A program made the translations under genes and the position numbers. Shown in pieces: positions 28,656 to 39,561 of a DNA stretch of 64,000 bases. Source of the DNA: Sulfurospirillum sp. (GTDB lineage: Bacteria > Campylobacterota > Campylobacteria > Campylobacterales > Sulfurospirillaceae); NCBI GenBank assembly GCA_014859685.1, contig JACUTU010000003.1, positions 62,001 to 126,000 of the forward strand, in the 5' to 3' direction. Under the pieces are notes generated by a model. It ran no database searches, was not told the origin of the DNA, and saw only the letters and a program-made list of their open reading frames with translations. The stretch's first letter is position 1. Each line of letters begins with the position of its first letter.

Positions 28656-29257
28656 GATACATACGAAAAATTTCAGAATATGCCATCGCTGGTGGCATTG
28701 GCGCACTCGTAGTTTTCGGCTTGCAAGGCTGTGAAAAAAAAGATGATACGAACGCTTTTGGTGAGGCCGCACAAAAACAAGGAGCGTTTGTTGTTATCGA
28801 TGAATTGCCAAATGGAAGCTATAAAATTGCACAAGAGTATCCAAGTGAAACGACTCGAGTTATCCTTCGCTCAAAAGAGGGAAGCGAGAGAATTCTTTCA
28901 CAAGATGAACTAGATATGCTCATCAAAGAAGAGGCCAAAAAGATAGAGGAAGGCACCTCGCCACTTACGAATCCTGAGTTGAGCAGTGGTATGCCAAGTT
29001 TGGGTACTATCTTGCTCTCAAGTGCTGCTGGAGCGATACTTGGTAGTTATATTGGCAACAAACTTTTCAATAACCAAAACTATCAAGCACAGAGACGAAC
29101 CCAATACAAAACACCACAAACATATTCCAAAAGTACCGATAGTTTTAACAAAGCAAAAGCAACAAGTGCAGCATCTAGCACAAAAAAAAGCACAGGATTT
29201 TTTGGTTCAAAAAGCACATCTTCTGGTTCGAAATCACTTTTTAGCACAGGAGGCTAG
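28652..29257 (+). CDS. UPF0323 family lipoprotein
   Basis: This 201-aa protein has a lipoprotein signal with lipobox FGLQGC around Cys27, a conserved central domain, a glycine-rich hydrophobic segment (SSAAGAILGSYIGNKLF) and a Ser/Thr/Lys-rich tail. UPF0323 is a family found in Helicobacter and relatives; its function is unknown. It is co-directional with and overlaps the HTH gene, and the glutathionylspermidine synthase homologue starts one base downstream. Confidence 0.8.
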   Translation: MRYIRKISEYAIAGGIGALVVFGLQGCEKKDDTNAFGEAAQKQGAFVVIDELPNGSYKIAQEYPSETTRVILRSKEGSERILSQDELDMLIKEEAKKIEEGTSPLTNPELSSGMPSLGTILLSSAAGAILGSYIGNKLFNNQNYQAQRRTQYKTPQTYSKSTDSFNKAKATSAASSTKKSTGFFGSKSTSSGSKSLFSTGG

Positions 29258-29258
29258 T

Positions 29259-30437
29259 GTGTTGGAACTTAAACGCGTAAAACCATTAAGCGAAAGTTTT
29301 TTAGAATCAATCGGATTTTATTGGCATAACGATAATGATAACACACCTTATGTGAGTGACTCGTTAGTTGTTATCTCACAAAAAGAAGCACAAGCCTACT
29401 ATGAGGCGGCAAATGAGCTTTATGATATGTTTGTTGAAGGTGCACAACATGTAATTGATAATAATTTGTTTCATGAATTAGGCATTCCTTTTACGCTTGT
29501 AGAACTTATCAAAAAATCTTGGGAAAATGATGTGCATTGGCATTTGTACGGAAGATTTGATCTTTCAGGCGGAATTGATGGAAAACCAATTAAACTCATT
29601 GAATTCAATGCCGATACTCCAACTGCTTTGTTTGAAACTGCAATCATTCAATGGGCAATGCTCAAAGCCAATGGTATGGATGAAGCAAAACAGTTTAATA
29701 ATGTGCTCGAAGCATTGCGTGAAAATTTCAAAAGACTTGTTGTGCTACATGGGGATGTTGCTGATTTTAGCCAATATTATGATGGTTGGAAGATACTTTT
29801 TTCATCAATTCGTGGTAATATCGAAGAGGAAAATACTACAAAGCTTTTGCAAAACGCTGCTAATGAGGCTGGGTTTCATACGGATTTTGAATATATTGAT
29901 GCCGTAGGTTTTTCTCCAAACGAAGGGATTTTTAAAGACGAAGAGTCTTTTGAGTATTGGTTTAAACTGATTCCTTGGGAAGAGATAGCGTTGCAAGAGG
30001 GCGATTTGGCTCTCATATTGCGAGATATCGTAGAAAATCAAAAAGCAATTATTCTCAACCCAGCGTATTCGCTTATCTTTCAAAGCAAAGCATTTATGAA
30101 GATACTTTGGGATCTTTATCCAAGACATCCATTGTTGCTCGAAACTGCATTTGAACCACTTGTTGGCAAAAAATATGTCGAAAAAAGAGCATTTGGCAGA
30201 GAAGGAGCCAACACGATTATCCGTGATGAAAAAGATCAAATCATAGCATCAAAAATAGGAGATTATGAACACTTTACACCAGTCTATCAAGAGTTTGTAG
30301 AGTTTGCAAGTGATGAAGCTGGCGATTTGTATCAAGCCGGCGTATTTTTTGCTTATGAAGCGTGCGGACTTGGATTTCGCAAGGGCGGGTTGATACTTGA
30401 TAATTATGCAAAATTTGTGGGTCACATCATATCGTAA
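29259..30437 (+). CDS. Glutathionylspermidine synthase-family ATP-grasp protein
   Basis: This 392-aa protein matches the C-terminal synthetase domain of Gsp synthase (YgiC/YjfC type), an ATP-grasp amide ligase. IKLIEFNADTPTALFET binds metal and ATP, and AFGREGANTII is the late ATP-grasp loop. The amidase domain of E. coli Gss is absent, so the product is unknown; YgiC-like members do not make glutathionylspermidine in assays reported for E. coli. GTG at 29259 follows CAGGAGG, and the longer upstream frame overlaps UPF0323 and is rejected. Confidence 0.85.
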   Translation: MLELKRVKPLSESFLESIGFYWHNDNDNTPYVSDSLVVISQKEAQAYYEAANELYDMFVEGAQHVIDNNLFHELGIPFTLVELIKKSWENDVHWHLYGRFDLSGGIDGKPIKLIEFNADTPTALFETAIIQWAMLKANGMDEAKQFNNVLEALRENFKRLVVLHGDVADFSQYYDGWKILFSSIRGNIEEENTTKLLQNAANEAGFHTDFEYIDAVGFSPNEGIFKDEESFEYWFKLIPWEEIALQEGDLALILRDIVENQKAIILNPAYSLIFQSKAFMKILWDLYPRHPLLLETAFEPLVGKKYVEKRAFGREGANTIIRDEKDQIIASKIGDYEHFTPVYQEFVEFASDEAGDLYQAGVFFAYEACGLGFRKGGLILDNYAKFVGHIIS

Positions 30438-30451
30438 GGCTAGGAGGAATT

Positions 30452-31378
30452 GTGAAAATAGTTTTTTTAGATGCGTTAACATTGGGCAATGATGCTGACT
30501 TGCGTGTATTGGGTGAATTTGGAGAGTTTATTTCGTATGATACAACAACTTTGGATGAACGATTAATGCATATTGGCGATGCGCAGATTGTTTTAAGTAA
30601 TAAAGTTGTCATCGATAAAGTGATTATGGATGCGTGTAAAAATCTCAAACTCATCTGCATTACAGCTACTGGAATGAATAATGTGGATTTGGAGTATGCA
30701 AAACAAAAAGGCATAGTGGTGAAAAATGTGGCTGGATATTCTACAGCTTCTGTGGCACAAGCAACTTTTGCACACGCTCTTGCCCTCATTTCAAGTGGTG
30801 CATACTATGATGCTTATGTAAAAAATGGCAACTGGTCAAAGAGTCCAATTTTTACCCATCTCGATAAGCCAATTTTTGAAATCAACAGAAAAACTTGGGG
30901 TATCATTGGGCTTGGTGCGATTGGAAAAGAAGTGGCAAAAATAGCAACCGCTTTTGGTGCAAATATTGTTTTCTACTCAACAAGTGGTGTTAATAACGAT
31001 AGTCTTTACAAAAGAGTTCCGTTGGAAGAGCTGATGCAAAGTGACATTATCTCAATTCATGCACCACTCAATGACAAAACAAATGGACTCATCAAAAAAG
31101 AGCAACTCTCCCTTATGAAACAAGGCGGGATTTTACTCAATATGGGGCGTGGCGGTATCGTGGATGAACAGGATTTGGCACTTGCTATTGATACACAAGA
31201 TATATTTGCAGGACTTGATGTTATGGCAATTGAGCCACCAGCGAGCAACAATCCACTCTTACATGTAAGGCGTAAAGAGCGACTCATTTTGAGTCCACAT
31301 GTAGCGTGGGCAAGTGTAGAAGCAAGAAAAACACTGATCACTATGGTGTCAGAAAACATAAAAAAATTTTTAGCATAA
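30452..31378 (+). CDS. D-isomer specific 2-hydroxyacid dehydrogenase
   Basis: This 308-aa NAD-dependent enzyme has the Rossmann loop GLGAIGKEVAKIA (about residue 152), catalytic Arg in NMGRGGIVDE, Glu in MAIEPPAS and His in LSPHVAWAS. Glycerate/hydroxypyruvate or lactate-type substrates are possible; HprA-like is most similar by eye. GTG follows AGGAGG. Two ACATGTA palindromes lie near its 3' end. Confidence 0.9.
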   Translation: MKIVFLDALTLGNDADLRVLGEFGEFISYDTTTLDERLMHIGDAQIVLSNKVVIDKVIMDACKNLKLICITATGMNNVDLEYAKQKGIVVKNVAGYSTASVAQATFAHALALISSGAYYDAYVKNGNWSKSPIFTHLDKPIFEINRKTWGIIGLGAIGKEVAKIATAFGANIVFYSTSGVNNDSLYKRVPLEELMQSDIISIHAPLNDKTNGLIKKEQLSLMKQGGILLNMGRGGIVDEQDLALAIDTQDIFAGLDVMAIEPPASNNPLLHVRRKERLILSPHVAWASVEARKTLITMVSENIKKFLA

Positions 31379-31387
31379 GGAGTCAAA

Positions 31388-31885
31388 ATGGCAAAAGAAC
31401 ATAGCTTTGATATAAGCGCTGAGATAGACAAACAAAAACTCAAAGACGCTTTTGAACAAGCAAAAAAAATAGTAACAAATAGGTGGGATTTTAAAGGCAT
31501 AACCGCCGACTTTGAACTGAATGAAAAATCAAAAGTCATTACGCTTACATGTAGCACTGATGCAAAAGCTGAGGTGATGTTTGATACGCTCATAAGTGAA
31601 GCCATCAAAAGAGATATTAGTTCAAAAGCACTTAAAGAAGCAAAGCGAGATGTCGTTGGCGGAGGAAAAACAAAGATAACAGTGAGCATCAATGATACCA
31701 TAGGGAAAGAGGATGCAAAAATTATTGTCAAAAAGATCAAAGATTTAGGGCTCAAAGTGCAAGCAAGCATCAGAGGAGAGGAAGTGCGAGTGGTTGGTAA
31801 ATCCATCGATGATTTGCAAGAAGCCATCCATGCACTCAAGGGAAGTGATCTAGAAATACCGCTTAATTTTATTAATATGAAATAA
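31388..31885 (+). CDS. YajQ family nucleotide-binding protein
   Basis: This 165-aa protein with HSFDISAEIDKQKLKDAFEQ, NRWDFKG and the C-terminal LQEAIHALKGSDLEIPLNF matches the complete YajQ/DUF520 family, whose members bind nucleotides, including cyclic di-GMP in some species. AAGGAG precedes the ATG. The iterated palindrome encodes TLTCST at about residue 55. Confidence 0.92.
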   Translation: MAKEHSFDISAEIDKQKLKDAFEQAKKIVTNRWDFKGITADFELNEKSKVITLTCSTDAKAEVMFDTLISEAIKRDISSKALKEAKRDVVGGGKTKITVSINDTIGKEDAKIIVKKIKDLGLKVQASIRGEEVRVVGKSIDDLQEAIHALKGSDLEIPLNFINMK

Positions 31886-31886
31886 A

Positions 31887-32192
31887 ATGCAAAACGAAAA
31901 AGAGCTTTTTGTTATTGAAGTTGTGCCAAAGATAGAGGGCTTTACATGTAAGGTTCTTTTGATTGCTTTGTATATAGGCGTAACTTTTACGCCTTTGCTA
32001 GTCGGAATTATTCTTTGGTATAGCTATAACATTTATATAGCGATTGCTTTTTTTCTTTTCTTGACTTTGCTTAGCGGTATCGTGCTTTCAAAGTTACGGA
32101 TTGCTTCAATTCCTTTTTCGCAACGAGAGATGAGTTATTCAAATTTCGCCATCATCAAGTGGTATCTTGGAAAAAATATATGCCTGCATTAA
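31887..32192 (+). CDS. Hypothetical two-helix membrane protein
   Basis: This 101-aa protein has two strongly hydrophobic helices (about residues 22-44 and 48-68) and a basic C-terminal tail. No known family. It begins one base after the YajQ-family gene and overlaps the DMT permease start, so it belongs to the same operon. A TACATGTA palindrome encodes GFTCKV just before helix 1. Confidence 0.6.
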   Translation: MQNEKELFVIEVVPKIEGFTCKVLLIALYIGVTFTPLLVGIILWYSYNIYIAIAFFLFLTLLSGIVLSKLRIASIPFSQREMSYSNFAIIKWYLGKNICLH

Positions 32193-33049
32193 GTGATACT
32201 ATAAAAGGGATGTTTTTTGCAGCCTTTGGCGTTGGTGTGATCAGTTTTGATGCTCTATTGGTGCGACTTGCCGATACAGATGCTTCGCTCATCGCTTTTT
32301 ATCGCGGATTTTTTATGGGTATTATTATGCTTTTTGTGTGGATTCTCAAAGGAGAAAAAGAATCTCTACCCAAAAATAGACATGATTTTATAGGCATCAT
32401 ACTCGTTTCTTTGCTTTCAGGAATTGGTACATCACTCTTTGTTTTTTCGATCAAAAATACTATCGCAGCCAATACGGTTGTTTTGCTCGCAACAGCATCT
32501 TTTTTCGGCGCACTTTTTTCTTATCTCCTGCTTCGTGAAAAGATAGCCAAACAAACGCTTGCAGCCATACTCCTCTCTTTTGTGGGAGTACTGATTATTG
32601 TTGGCAATTCATTAAGCTTAGGTGGCAATATTCTTGGGGATTTTTTGGGTGTTATGTTGGCTGTTAGTATGGGATTACAACTCACGCTCTTGCGAAAATT
32701 TCCTCATTTCTCGCATTATTTTATCATCTCTTTGAGTGGTTTTTTATTGATGGCTATCATGTGGGCTGTTGTAAAAAACCCTTTTGATATAGCACCTATG
32801 AGTCTTTTTTGGCTCTTTTTGATGGGCGCTATGCAAGTCGTTGCTATGTATTTTATCTATGGAGCTACAAGATATATAAGTTCTGCCGAAGTTGGTGTTT
32901 TTTCGACCATAGAAACAACGCTTGCACCTATTTGGTTATGGCTGTTTGTAGGAGAAATTGCTCCCGCAATGACGATCTTGGGAGGCGCTTTTGTAGTAGC
33001 AGCCATCTTCATAAACGCCTATCCGCACATCAGATTTAAAAAACGCTAA
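32180..33049 (+). CDS. EamA/DMT-family permease
   Basis: Ten membrane helices in two EamA repeats (about 290 aa) form a drug/metabolite transporter; the substrate is unknown. Motif-like segments are VRLADTDASLIAFYRGFFMG early and SAEVGVFSTIETTLAPIW in the second repeat. I prefer ATG 32180 (MPALSDT) to GTG 32159, although ribosome sites are weak for both. Its stop overlaps the convergent ligase gene by four bases. Confidence 0.88.
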   Translation: MPALSDTIKGMFFAAFGVGVISFDALLVRLADTDASLIAFYRGFFMGIIMLFVWILKGEKESLPKNRHDFIGIILVSLLSGIGTSLFVFSIKNTIAANTVVLLATASFFGALFSYLLLREKIAKQTLAAILLSFVGVLIIVGNSLSLGGNILGDFLGVMLAVSMGLQLTLLRKFPHFSHYFIISLSGFLLMAIMWAVVKNPFDIAPMSLFWLFLMGAMQVVAMYFIYGATRYISSAEVGVFSTIETTLAPIWLWLFVGEIAPAMTILGGAFVVAAIFINAYPHIRFKKR

Positions 33050-34926
33050 TGTAAAAATTTATCAATCACTTCTTTATATTTTTGCTCTATGACATGTCGT
33101 TTTTTCTTGAGCGTGTTTGTAAGCTCAACCCCGGGTTTAAATTCGTCGCTTAGAAAATGGATATTTTGAAGTTTTTCAAAGGGTTTAAATCCTTTTTTAT
33201 AGTGCAGCAACTCATTCATATCATGTTTTATTTTGGAGATGATTTGCTGATCTTCTAAGATGTTTTCCATGGAGTTAATGGCTTTGTCAAAATGCTGTGA
33301 AACATATTCTTTGAGTTTATCAAAATCAGCAACTATAAGTATTCCTAGACCTTTTTTATCTTGTCCAACAAGAACACTGTCTGTTATAAATGGGAGCATC
33401 GAGATAGTTGCTTCTATGCGGCTTGGATCTACATTTTCCCCATTTGCAAGAACAATGATCTCTTTTGAACGACCTGTGATGATGAGCTCTTTTTTAATGG
33501 TAAATTTACCCAAATCACCGGTTCGAAAGTAGCCATCTTTCGTGAAAGATTTTTCATTTTCACGCTCATTGTTATAGTACCCTTGTGTGAGCTGGTCTCC
33601 TTTTACAAGGATTTCTCCAACTTCGCCAACTTTAACCTCCACATCAAATTCATCGACTATTTTTACACTTGTGCCATCGACTGGAAGTCCAAGTGTGCCA
33701 AAAGTTTGGCAATTGAGTGCTCGGCCTGCGATGCCCGGAGCGCATTCACTCATGCCATAAGCATTGGATATGCGAATACCCACAGCGTCGATCCATTTAT
33801 CAAGATATTCAGGAAGGGTTCCGCCACCGCTGATTGCTATGCGTAAACGCCCGCCAAACTTTTGTTTTACAAGTGCAAGTTTACTTTTTGCAAAAGCATT
33901 TGGTAAGAATAAGAAAATGAGTGTACACAACGCAAAAAATTTCTTACATGTAGGAATAAAAAAATCATTATCAAATCGTGGCAACTCATCTTTGAGTATT
34001 CTAAGATTATAATTGTAAGAAGCACTAATAGCAACTAGTTTTGTGAAAATTTTTGCTTTTTTGGGATTTTGTTTTTCAAGAGTTGCATTTATTTTAGTGT
34101 ACATAGATTCCCACAATCTCGGTACAGTTGCAACGAGTGTTGGTTTGAACTCTTCAAGGTCGCTCGCAAAAGTTTTGATGCTCGCATAGATAGTCGTACA
34201 GCCTTTTGAAAGTGAAAGATACTCAGCAGCTCGCTCAAAGATATGCCAAGATGGCAAGATAGAGACCCAAACATCATCTGCTACAAGATCGATAAGTTTT
34301 GGAAGATTGTGGACATTGTGCATGATATTTTTATGTGTGAGGATAACTCCTTTTGGTCTGCCGGTTGTGCCTGAAGTGTAAATGAGTGTGAAGATATCAT
34401 CGCTTGCAATATTGTCCGCCTGTGCATAAAAAATTTTGATTTTTTCTGGCGAAATAGTCCTGTCTTTTAAGATATCGTTGTATGAGTAAGTGTTTGCAAA
34501 GAGGGTGTGGATGTGTGGCGCTTCTACAATCAAAATAGATTTGAGTGGAAGTTGCTTGAGTATCTCTTTATGCTGCGTATACAACGCAAGCGATTCGATA
34601 ATGAGAAATTCACATCCCGAGTGTTGTATGATGTAAGCAAGTTCATCGCTTGGTGTATCACTGCCTCTAGGTACACTGATAGCCCCTAAACTTATGAGTG
34701 CAAGATCGCTTACCATCCATTCGTATCGATTGTCACATACAAACATAACTTTAGAGTTTTTTCTTATGTTTTTGGCACGAAATGCCTTTGAGAGCAGCAA
34801 TACATCTTCAAACAGTTTGGCATAAGTTATCTCAAACTTCTGTTCAAGTACTCTATAAATAAAAGCAATTTTTTGGGGATGATTTTCATAAGTTTGCAAA
34901 AACATATGCAAGAGTGTATCGTTCAT
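33046..34926 (-). CDS. Long-chain acyl-CoA ligase / AMP-dependent synthetase
   Basis: This 626-aa adenylating enzyme has LIYTSGTTGRPKGVILTH (about residue 187), the YGMSECAPG motif, and YFRTGDLGKF plus the C-terminal ITGRSKEIIV hinge. It activates fatty acids with ATP and CoA, or transfers them to another acceptor. Its large size fits the bacterial FACS/Acs15-like group. A 310-bp gap separates it from nifU. Confidence 0.9.
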   Translation of the reverse strand: MNDTLLHMFLQTYENHPQKIAFIYRVLEQKFEITYAKLFEDVLLLSKAFRAKNIRKNSKVMFVCDNRYEWMVSDLALISLGAISVPRGSDTPSDELAYIIQHSGCEFLIIESLALYTQHKEILKQLPLKSILIVEAPHIHTLFANTYSYNDILKDRTISPEKIKIFYAQADNIASDDIFTLIYTSGTTGRPKGVILTHKNIMHNVHNLPKLIDLVADDVWVSILPSWHIFERAAEYLSLSKGCTTIYASIKTFASDLEEFKPTLVATVPRLWESMYTKINATLEKQNPKKAKIFTKLVAISASYNYNLRILKDELPRFDNDFFIPTCKKFFALCTLIFLFLPNAFAKSKLALVKQKFGGRLRIAISGGGTLPEYLDKWIDAVGIRISNAYGMSECAPGIAGRALNCQTFGTLGLPVDGTSVKIVDEFDVEVKVGEVGEILVKGDQLTQGYYNNERENEKSFTKDGYFRTGDLGKFTIKKELIITGRSKEIIVLANGENVDPSRIEATISMLPFITDSVLVGQDKKGLGILIVADFDKLKEYVSQHFDKAINSMENILEDQQIISKIKHDMNELLHYKKGFKPFEKLQNIHFLSDEFKPGVELTNTLKKKRHVIEQKYKEVIDKFLH

Positions 34927-35065
34927 ATCCGTACCACAATCCTTAATTTTGATGCAATTATTGTATCTATTTTAAGCAAGATTTGTTATAAATTGTATAT
35001 TAGAATATTTATTTTATATAACTTTAAAGAGTATTTTATACATAAACAAAGCATAGAATTACTAA

Positions 35066-35155
35066 TTGACCTTACGCACTTTTGCAAAAGTTCGTAAGAT
35101 ACTCTTTTCGTGGCTTTAGGGGGGTTGTAGGGATTTTTATCCCTGCAACTCAACC
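35066..35155 (-). repeat. Intergenic inverted-end element, copy 2 (inverted, about 90 bp)
   Basis: Read on the minus strand it gives GCAGGGATAAAAATCCC, then CTAAAGCCACGAAAAG, and ends CAAAAGTGCGTAAGGTCAA, matching the right two-thirds of copies 1 and 4. The left terminus is missing. It sits between the nifU 3' end and the ligase 5' end. The remaining AT-rich part of this 310-bp gap shows nothing else. Confidence 0.75.
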
Positions 35156-35236
35156 ATCTTTAAGAGTTTTATAAATGATGAAAAGATCGAAAACTTCAAA
35201 AATACAGTGATCGATCCTCTCCTTTTTTATATTGTG

Positions 35237-36226
35237 TTAGATAGGCAGTACACGAATTTTTGGTGAACATTGTTCTTTAAGTACTGCTTCGATGGCGAAA
35301 AGTGTTCCTGTTGAGCTACTAGCACAACCTGAGCATGCACCCATATAGCGGATGTAAAGATCAAGTGTTTCAGTACTATCTTTCATATCTATAATTTCAA
35401 GATTTCCTCCATCCATAATGAGCATTGGACGGATATTTTCATCAATAATCGCTTCAATAGCTTTGAGTTTTTGTACCATAGTTTGTTGATCAAATGGCAC
35501 ATCACTTTGTGTACCAGCTATTTTTGCATCTGCTAATGCTACGAGTTTATCATGCTCCATCTCTGCCCTTGTATCTTTGAGAATATCAACAAGATAGTAT
35601 TCTCGTTCTTCATGTCCGCCTTCTTTGATGCAAGATTTGCAAAAAGCACCCGCTTTTGTATAGTTCGTGATTTCTTCTATGGTTTTTAAATCATTGATTT
35701 TGATTACTTCTTTGATAGTTCCAAGGCTTACTCTCGCGCATTCACAAACGATAATTTCATCTTCAAAAGAGGCTGCATCCACGCCTTTGTAAGAAGCAGC
35801 TGCCGCTTTGATGACGTCATATGCCATAACAGAACAGTGCATTTTTTGTGGTGGAACTGCTGGGATATCTGGTTCATCGCGCATCGCTTTTTCAACATCT
35901 ATGTTGGTTATTTTTACCGCTTGATCAACAGTTTTTCCTATACAAAGTTCTGCCATTGTATCCGAACTTGCTATAGCCGTTCCGCAACCAAAACTTTTGA
36001 ATTTCGCTTCTTTAATCATATCAGTTTTTTCATCTACAAGCCAATACAATCGCACAGCGTCCCCACAACTTTCAGCACCAAAATCAGCCACAACAAGCTT
36101 GTAACCTTTTTCTTTTGCTTCTTCGTCTGTGATTTGTCCCATGTGTGTCGGGTTGTTCATCAAGTCTTGTACCTTTTGGCTGTATTCTTCCCAAATAGAG
36201 CCGCCTATCAAATCATGTTTTGCCAT
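35237..36226 (-). CDS. nifU: NifU-type Fe-S cluster scaffold protein
   Basis: A three-domain scaffold of 329 aa. The N-terminal IscU-like domain has Cys in FKSFGCGTAIASSD, AELCIGKT and KMHCSVMAYD. A central BFD-like 2Fe-2S domain has CECARVSLG and CKSCIKEGG. The C-terminal Nfu domain has YMGACSGCASSS. In Campylobacterota this NIF pair is the housekeeping Fe-S system rather than a sign of nitrogen fixation. The start at 36226 (MAKHDL) has AAGGA upstream; the longer frame only reads back into nifS. Confidence 0.95.
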   Translation of the reverse strand: MAKHDLIGGSIWEEYSQKVQDLMNNPTHMGQITDEEAKEKGYKLVVADFGAESCGDAVRLYWLVDEKTDMIKEAKFKSFGCGTAIASSDTMAELCIGKTVDQAVKITNIDVEKAMRDEPDIPAVPPQKMHCSVMAYDVIKAAAASYKGVDAASFEDEIIVCECARVSLGTIKEVIKINDLKTIEEITNYTKAGAFCKSCIKEGGHEEREYYLVDILKDTRAEMEHDKLVALADAKIAGTQSDVPFDQQTMVQKLKAIEAIIDENIRPMLIMDGGNLEIIDMKDSTETLDLYIRYMGACSGCASSSTGTLFAIEAVLKEQCSPKIRVLPI

Positions 36227-36236
36227 TTTTTCTTCC

Positions 36237-37451
<1,215 letters not shown>

Positions 37452-37544
37452 TTACATGTAGGACTCTAATAAGATAAAATATATCTTAATTTCAAACTTG
37501 CCATACTATTGAAAAATTGTTTAAAAAATGATAAATTTATCAAC

Positions 37545-38849
37545 TTATTTCACAATCTGCTGAAGCTTTGCGATGCTTGTTTGAAAATCAAAATACTCAT
37601 CAGGAGTTTGTTGCAAGTACTGTTCCATGCTCTCTTTTTTGGCTATAGCAATATCTAATTCTTTATCGTTGCCACTTTGGTAAGCACCTATACGGATAAG
37701 TACCTCATTTTCTTTTAAAATGGAATTGAGCCTTTTAAACTTGATAGCTGCTTTTTTATGTTCATCACTGATCACATCACCCATAACCCTTGAAGCACTA
37801 TTTTGGATATTTATAGGCGGGTAGATTCCATAATCTGTGAGTTCTCTACTCAAAACGATATGTCCATCAAGAATGCTTCTTGATTGATCGGCTATCGGAT
37901 CACTCAGATCATCTCCCTCTACCAAAACTGTAAAAAATGCAGTAATTGAGCCTTTGCCTTCCTCTTTTCCAGCCCGCTCCATAAGTTGTGGCAATAGCGT
38001 CAGCACTGATGGCGGATAACCTTTTGAAGTTGGAGGTTCCCCAAGTGCTAAACCTATCTCTCTTTGTGCCATCGCGAAACGAGTGATCGAATCCATCATA
38101 AAAAGCACATCTCTACCTTGATCTTTAAAATATTCAGCGATGCTCATAGCGCTAAATGCACCATATTTTCGCATCAAAGGAGAATCATCACTTGTAGCCA
38201 CCACGATGACTGTATCGCTTAGATCTCCGCCGAGATTTTTTTGGATAAATTCTGGAACTTCTCTGCCCCGTTCGCCAATGAGTGCTATCACTTTTATAGG
38301 CGCAACACTCCCCTTCACGATCATGCCCATAAGTGTAGATTTGCCTACGCCACTTCCAGCAAATATCCCAACTTTTTGCCCTTTGCCGCAAGTCAAAAGC
38401 CCGTCTATAGTTTTGATACCAACGCCAAAAGGCTCATCGATTAGCCCTCGTTTCATCGCATCAAGTGGTGCTTTCATGATCGAAGCACAAGCAGTACCAA
38501 CGATAGGAGGTTTGCCATCTTTTGGACGGATAAATGGATCTACGACTCTACCTAAAAGTGCTTCACCAACAGGGATGTTCATACCCTGTTCGCTTAAAAA
38601 TACTTTATCACCACTTTTAAAGCCCTCTATAAAACCAAAAGGAGATACGAAAAAAGAGTATTGATCGACCTCGGTTACCATGCCTAACTCATTTTTTGTA
38701 TCATCGAGCGAAACAAGTCTAACGATATCACCTATACTAGGACGCAAACCAAGTACTTCTATGTTTGTAGCGCTGATTTTTTTAATCGTGCCAAATTTTG
38801 GAGAAAGTGTTCCATTTTTGAGGCGTGATTTAAAGTCTGTAAGTGGCAT
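37545..38849 (-). CDS. fliI: Flagellum-specific ATPase FliI
   Basis: This 434-aa F1-beta-like ATPase energises flagellar type III export at the cytoplasmic face. Walker A is GIFAGSGVGKSTLMG (about residue 160), with VIALIGERGREVPEF and LFMMDSITRFAMAQREIGLALGE typical of FliI/SctN. It shows that the organism is or was motile. It directly follows folE. Confidence 0.95.
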   Translation of the reverse strand: MPLTDFKSRLKNGTLSPKFGTIKKISATNIEVLGLRPSIGDIVRLVSLDDTKNELGMVTEVDQYSFFVSPFGFIEGFKSGDKVFLSEQGMNIPVGEALLGRVVDPFIRPKDGKPPIVGTACASIMKAPLDAMKRGLIDEPFGVGIKTIDGLLTCGKGQKVGIFAGSGVGKSTLMGMIVKGSVAPIKVIALIGERGREVPEFIQKNLGGDLSDTVIVVATSDDSPLMRKYGAFSAMSIAEYFKDQGRDVLFMMDSITRFAMAQREIGLALGEPPTSKGYPPSVLTLLPQLMERAGKEEGKGSITAFFTVLVEGDDLSDPIADQSRSILDGHIVLSRELTDYGIYPPINIQNSASRVMGDVISDEHKKAAIKFKRLNSILKENEVLIRIGAYQSGNDKELDIAIAKKESMEQYLQQTPDEYFDFQTSIAKLQQIVK

Positions 38850-39424
38850 TAAAATCTATTTACACTAGGGGAATTGATAATATCAAAAAATTCTTTTCGT
38901 GTATCAGAGCGTAAAAACATTCCACGCAAAGCAGAAGTGGTTGTTGCGGAGTGTGTTTTCTCAACCCCACGCATTTCGATACACATATGTCTAGCTTGTA
39001 CAACAACGCCGACGCCTTTTGGCTTGATGACACTGTGAATTGCATCAGCTATTTGTTCTGTAAGTTGTTCTTGTATCTGCAATCTTCGTGCAAAAACATC
39101 TACCATACGAGGAATTTTTGAAAGCCCAACAACTTTTCCATCAGGAATGTATGCCACATGTGCCCTGCCAATGATTGGCAACAAATGATGCTCACACATA
39201 GAATAAAACTCTATATCTTTGATAAGTACCATCTGATCATTGTCACTTTCAAAAAGTGCTTCATTGAGAATTTCTACAGGATTTTGTGCGTATCCTTTAG
39301 TCATAAACGCATAAGCCTTTGCCACTCTTTGCGGTGTTTTAATGAGTCCCTCACGATTTGGATTTTCACCGATGAGTTCTAGCATATTTTTAACTAATGC
39401 TTCAAATTTTTCTTGGTTTTGCAT
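38849..39424 (-). CDS. folE: GTP cyclohydrolase I
   Basis: This 191-aa enzyme opens the folate pathway. Zinc ligands lie in [15 protein letters not shown] and [11 protein letters not shown], and [13 protein letters not shown] is the oligomer/substrate block. It overlaps fliI by one base. Confidence 0.96.
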   Translation of the reverse strand: MQNQEKFEALVKNMLELIGENPNREGLIKTPQRVAKAYAFMTKGYAQNPVEILNEALFESDNDQMVLIKDIEFYSMCEHHLLPIIGRAHVAYIPDGKVVGLSKIPRMVDVFARRLQIQEQLTEQIADAIHSVIKPKGVGVVVQARHMCIEMRGVEKTHSATTTSALRGMFLRSDTRKEFFDIINSPSVNRF

Positions 39425-39561
39425 TGTGCCTACTTTGTAGAAAATGTGGGATAAATTATAGCCTTTTTTTACTTTTTAGCTCTTAAAAGACCATAAATAT
39501 TATGGCATATAAAGCAAAAATTTGCTATATTATAAAAAATTTTTTAATTTAAAGGGAATAT

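Noticed and set aside
28986-29258. Long N-terminal extension of the glutathionylspermidine synthase homologue
   Set aside because: It is the out-of-frame shadow of the UPF0323 lipoprotein; GTG 29259 has AGGAGG upstream.
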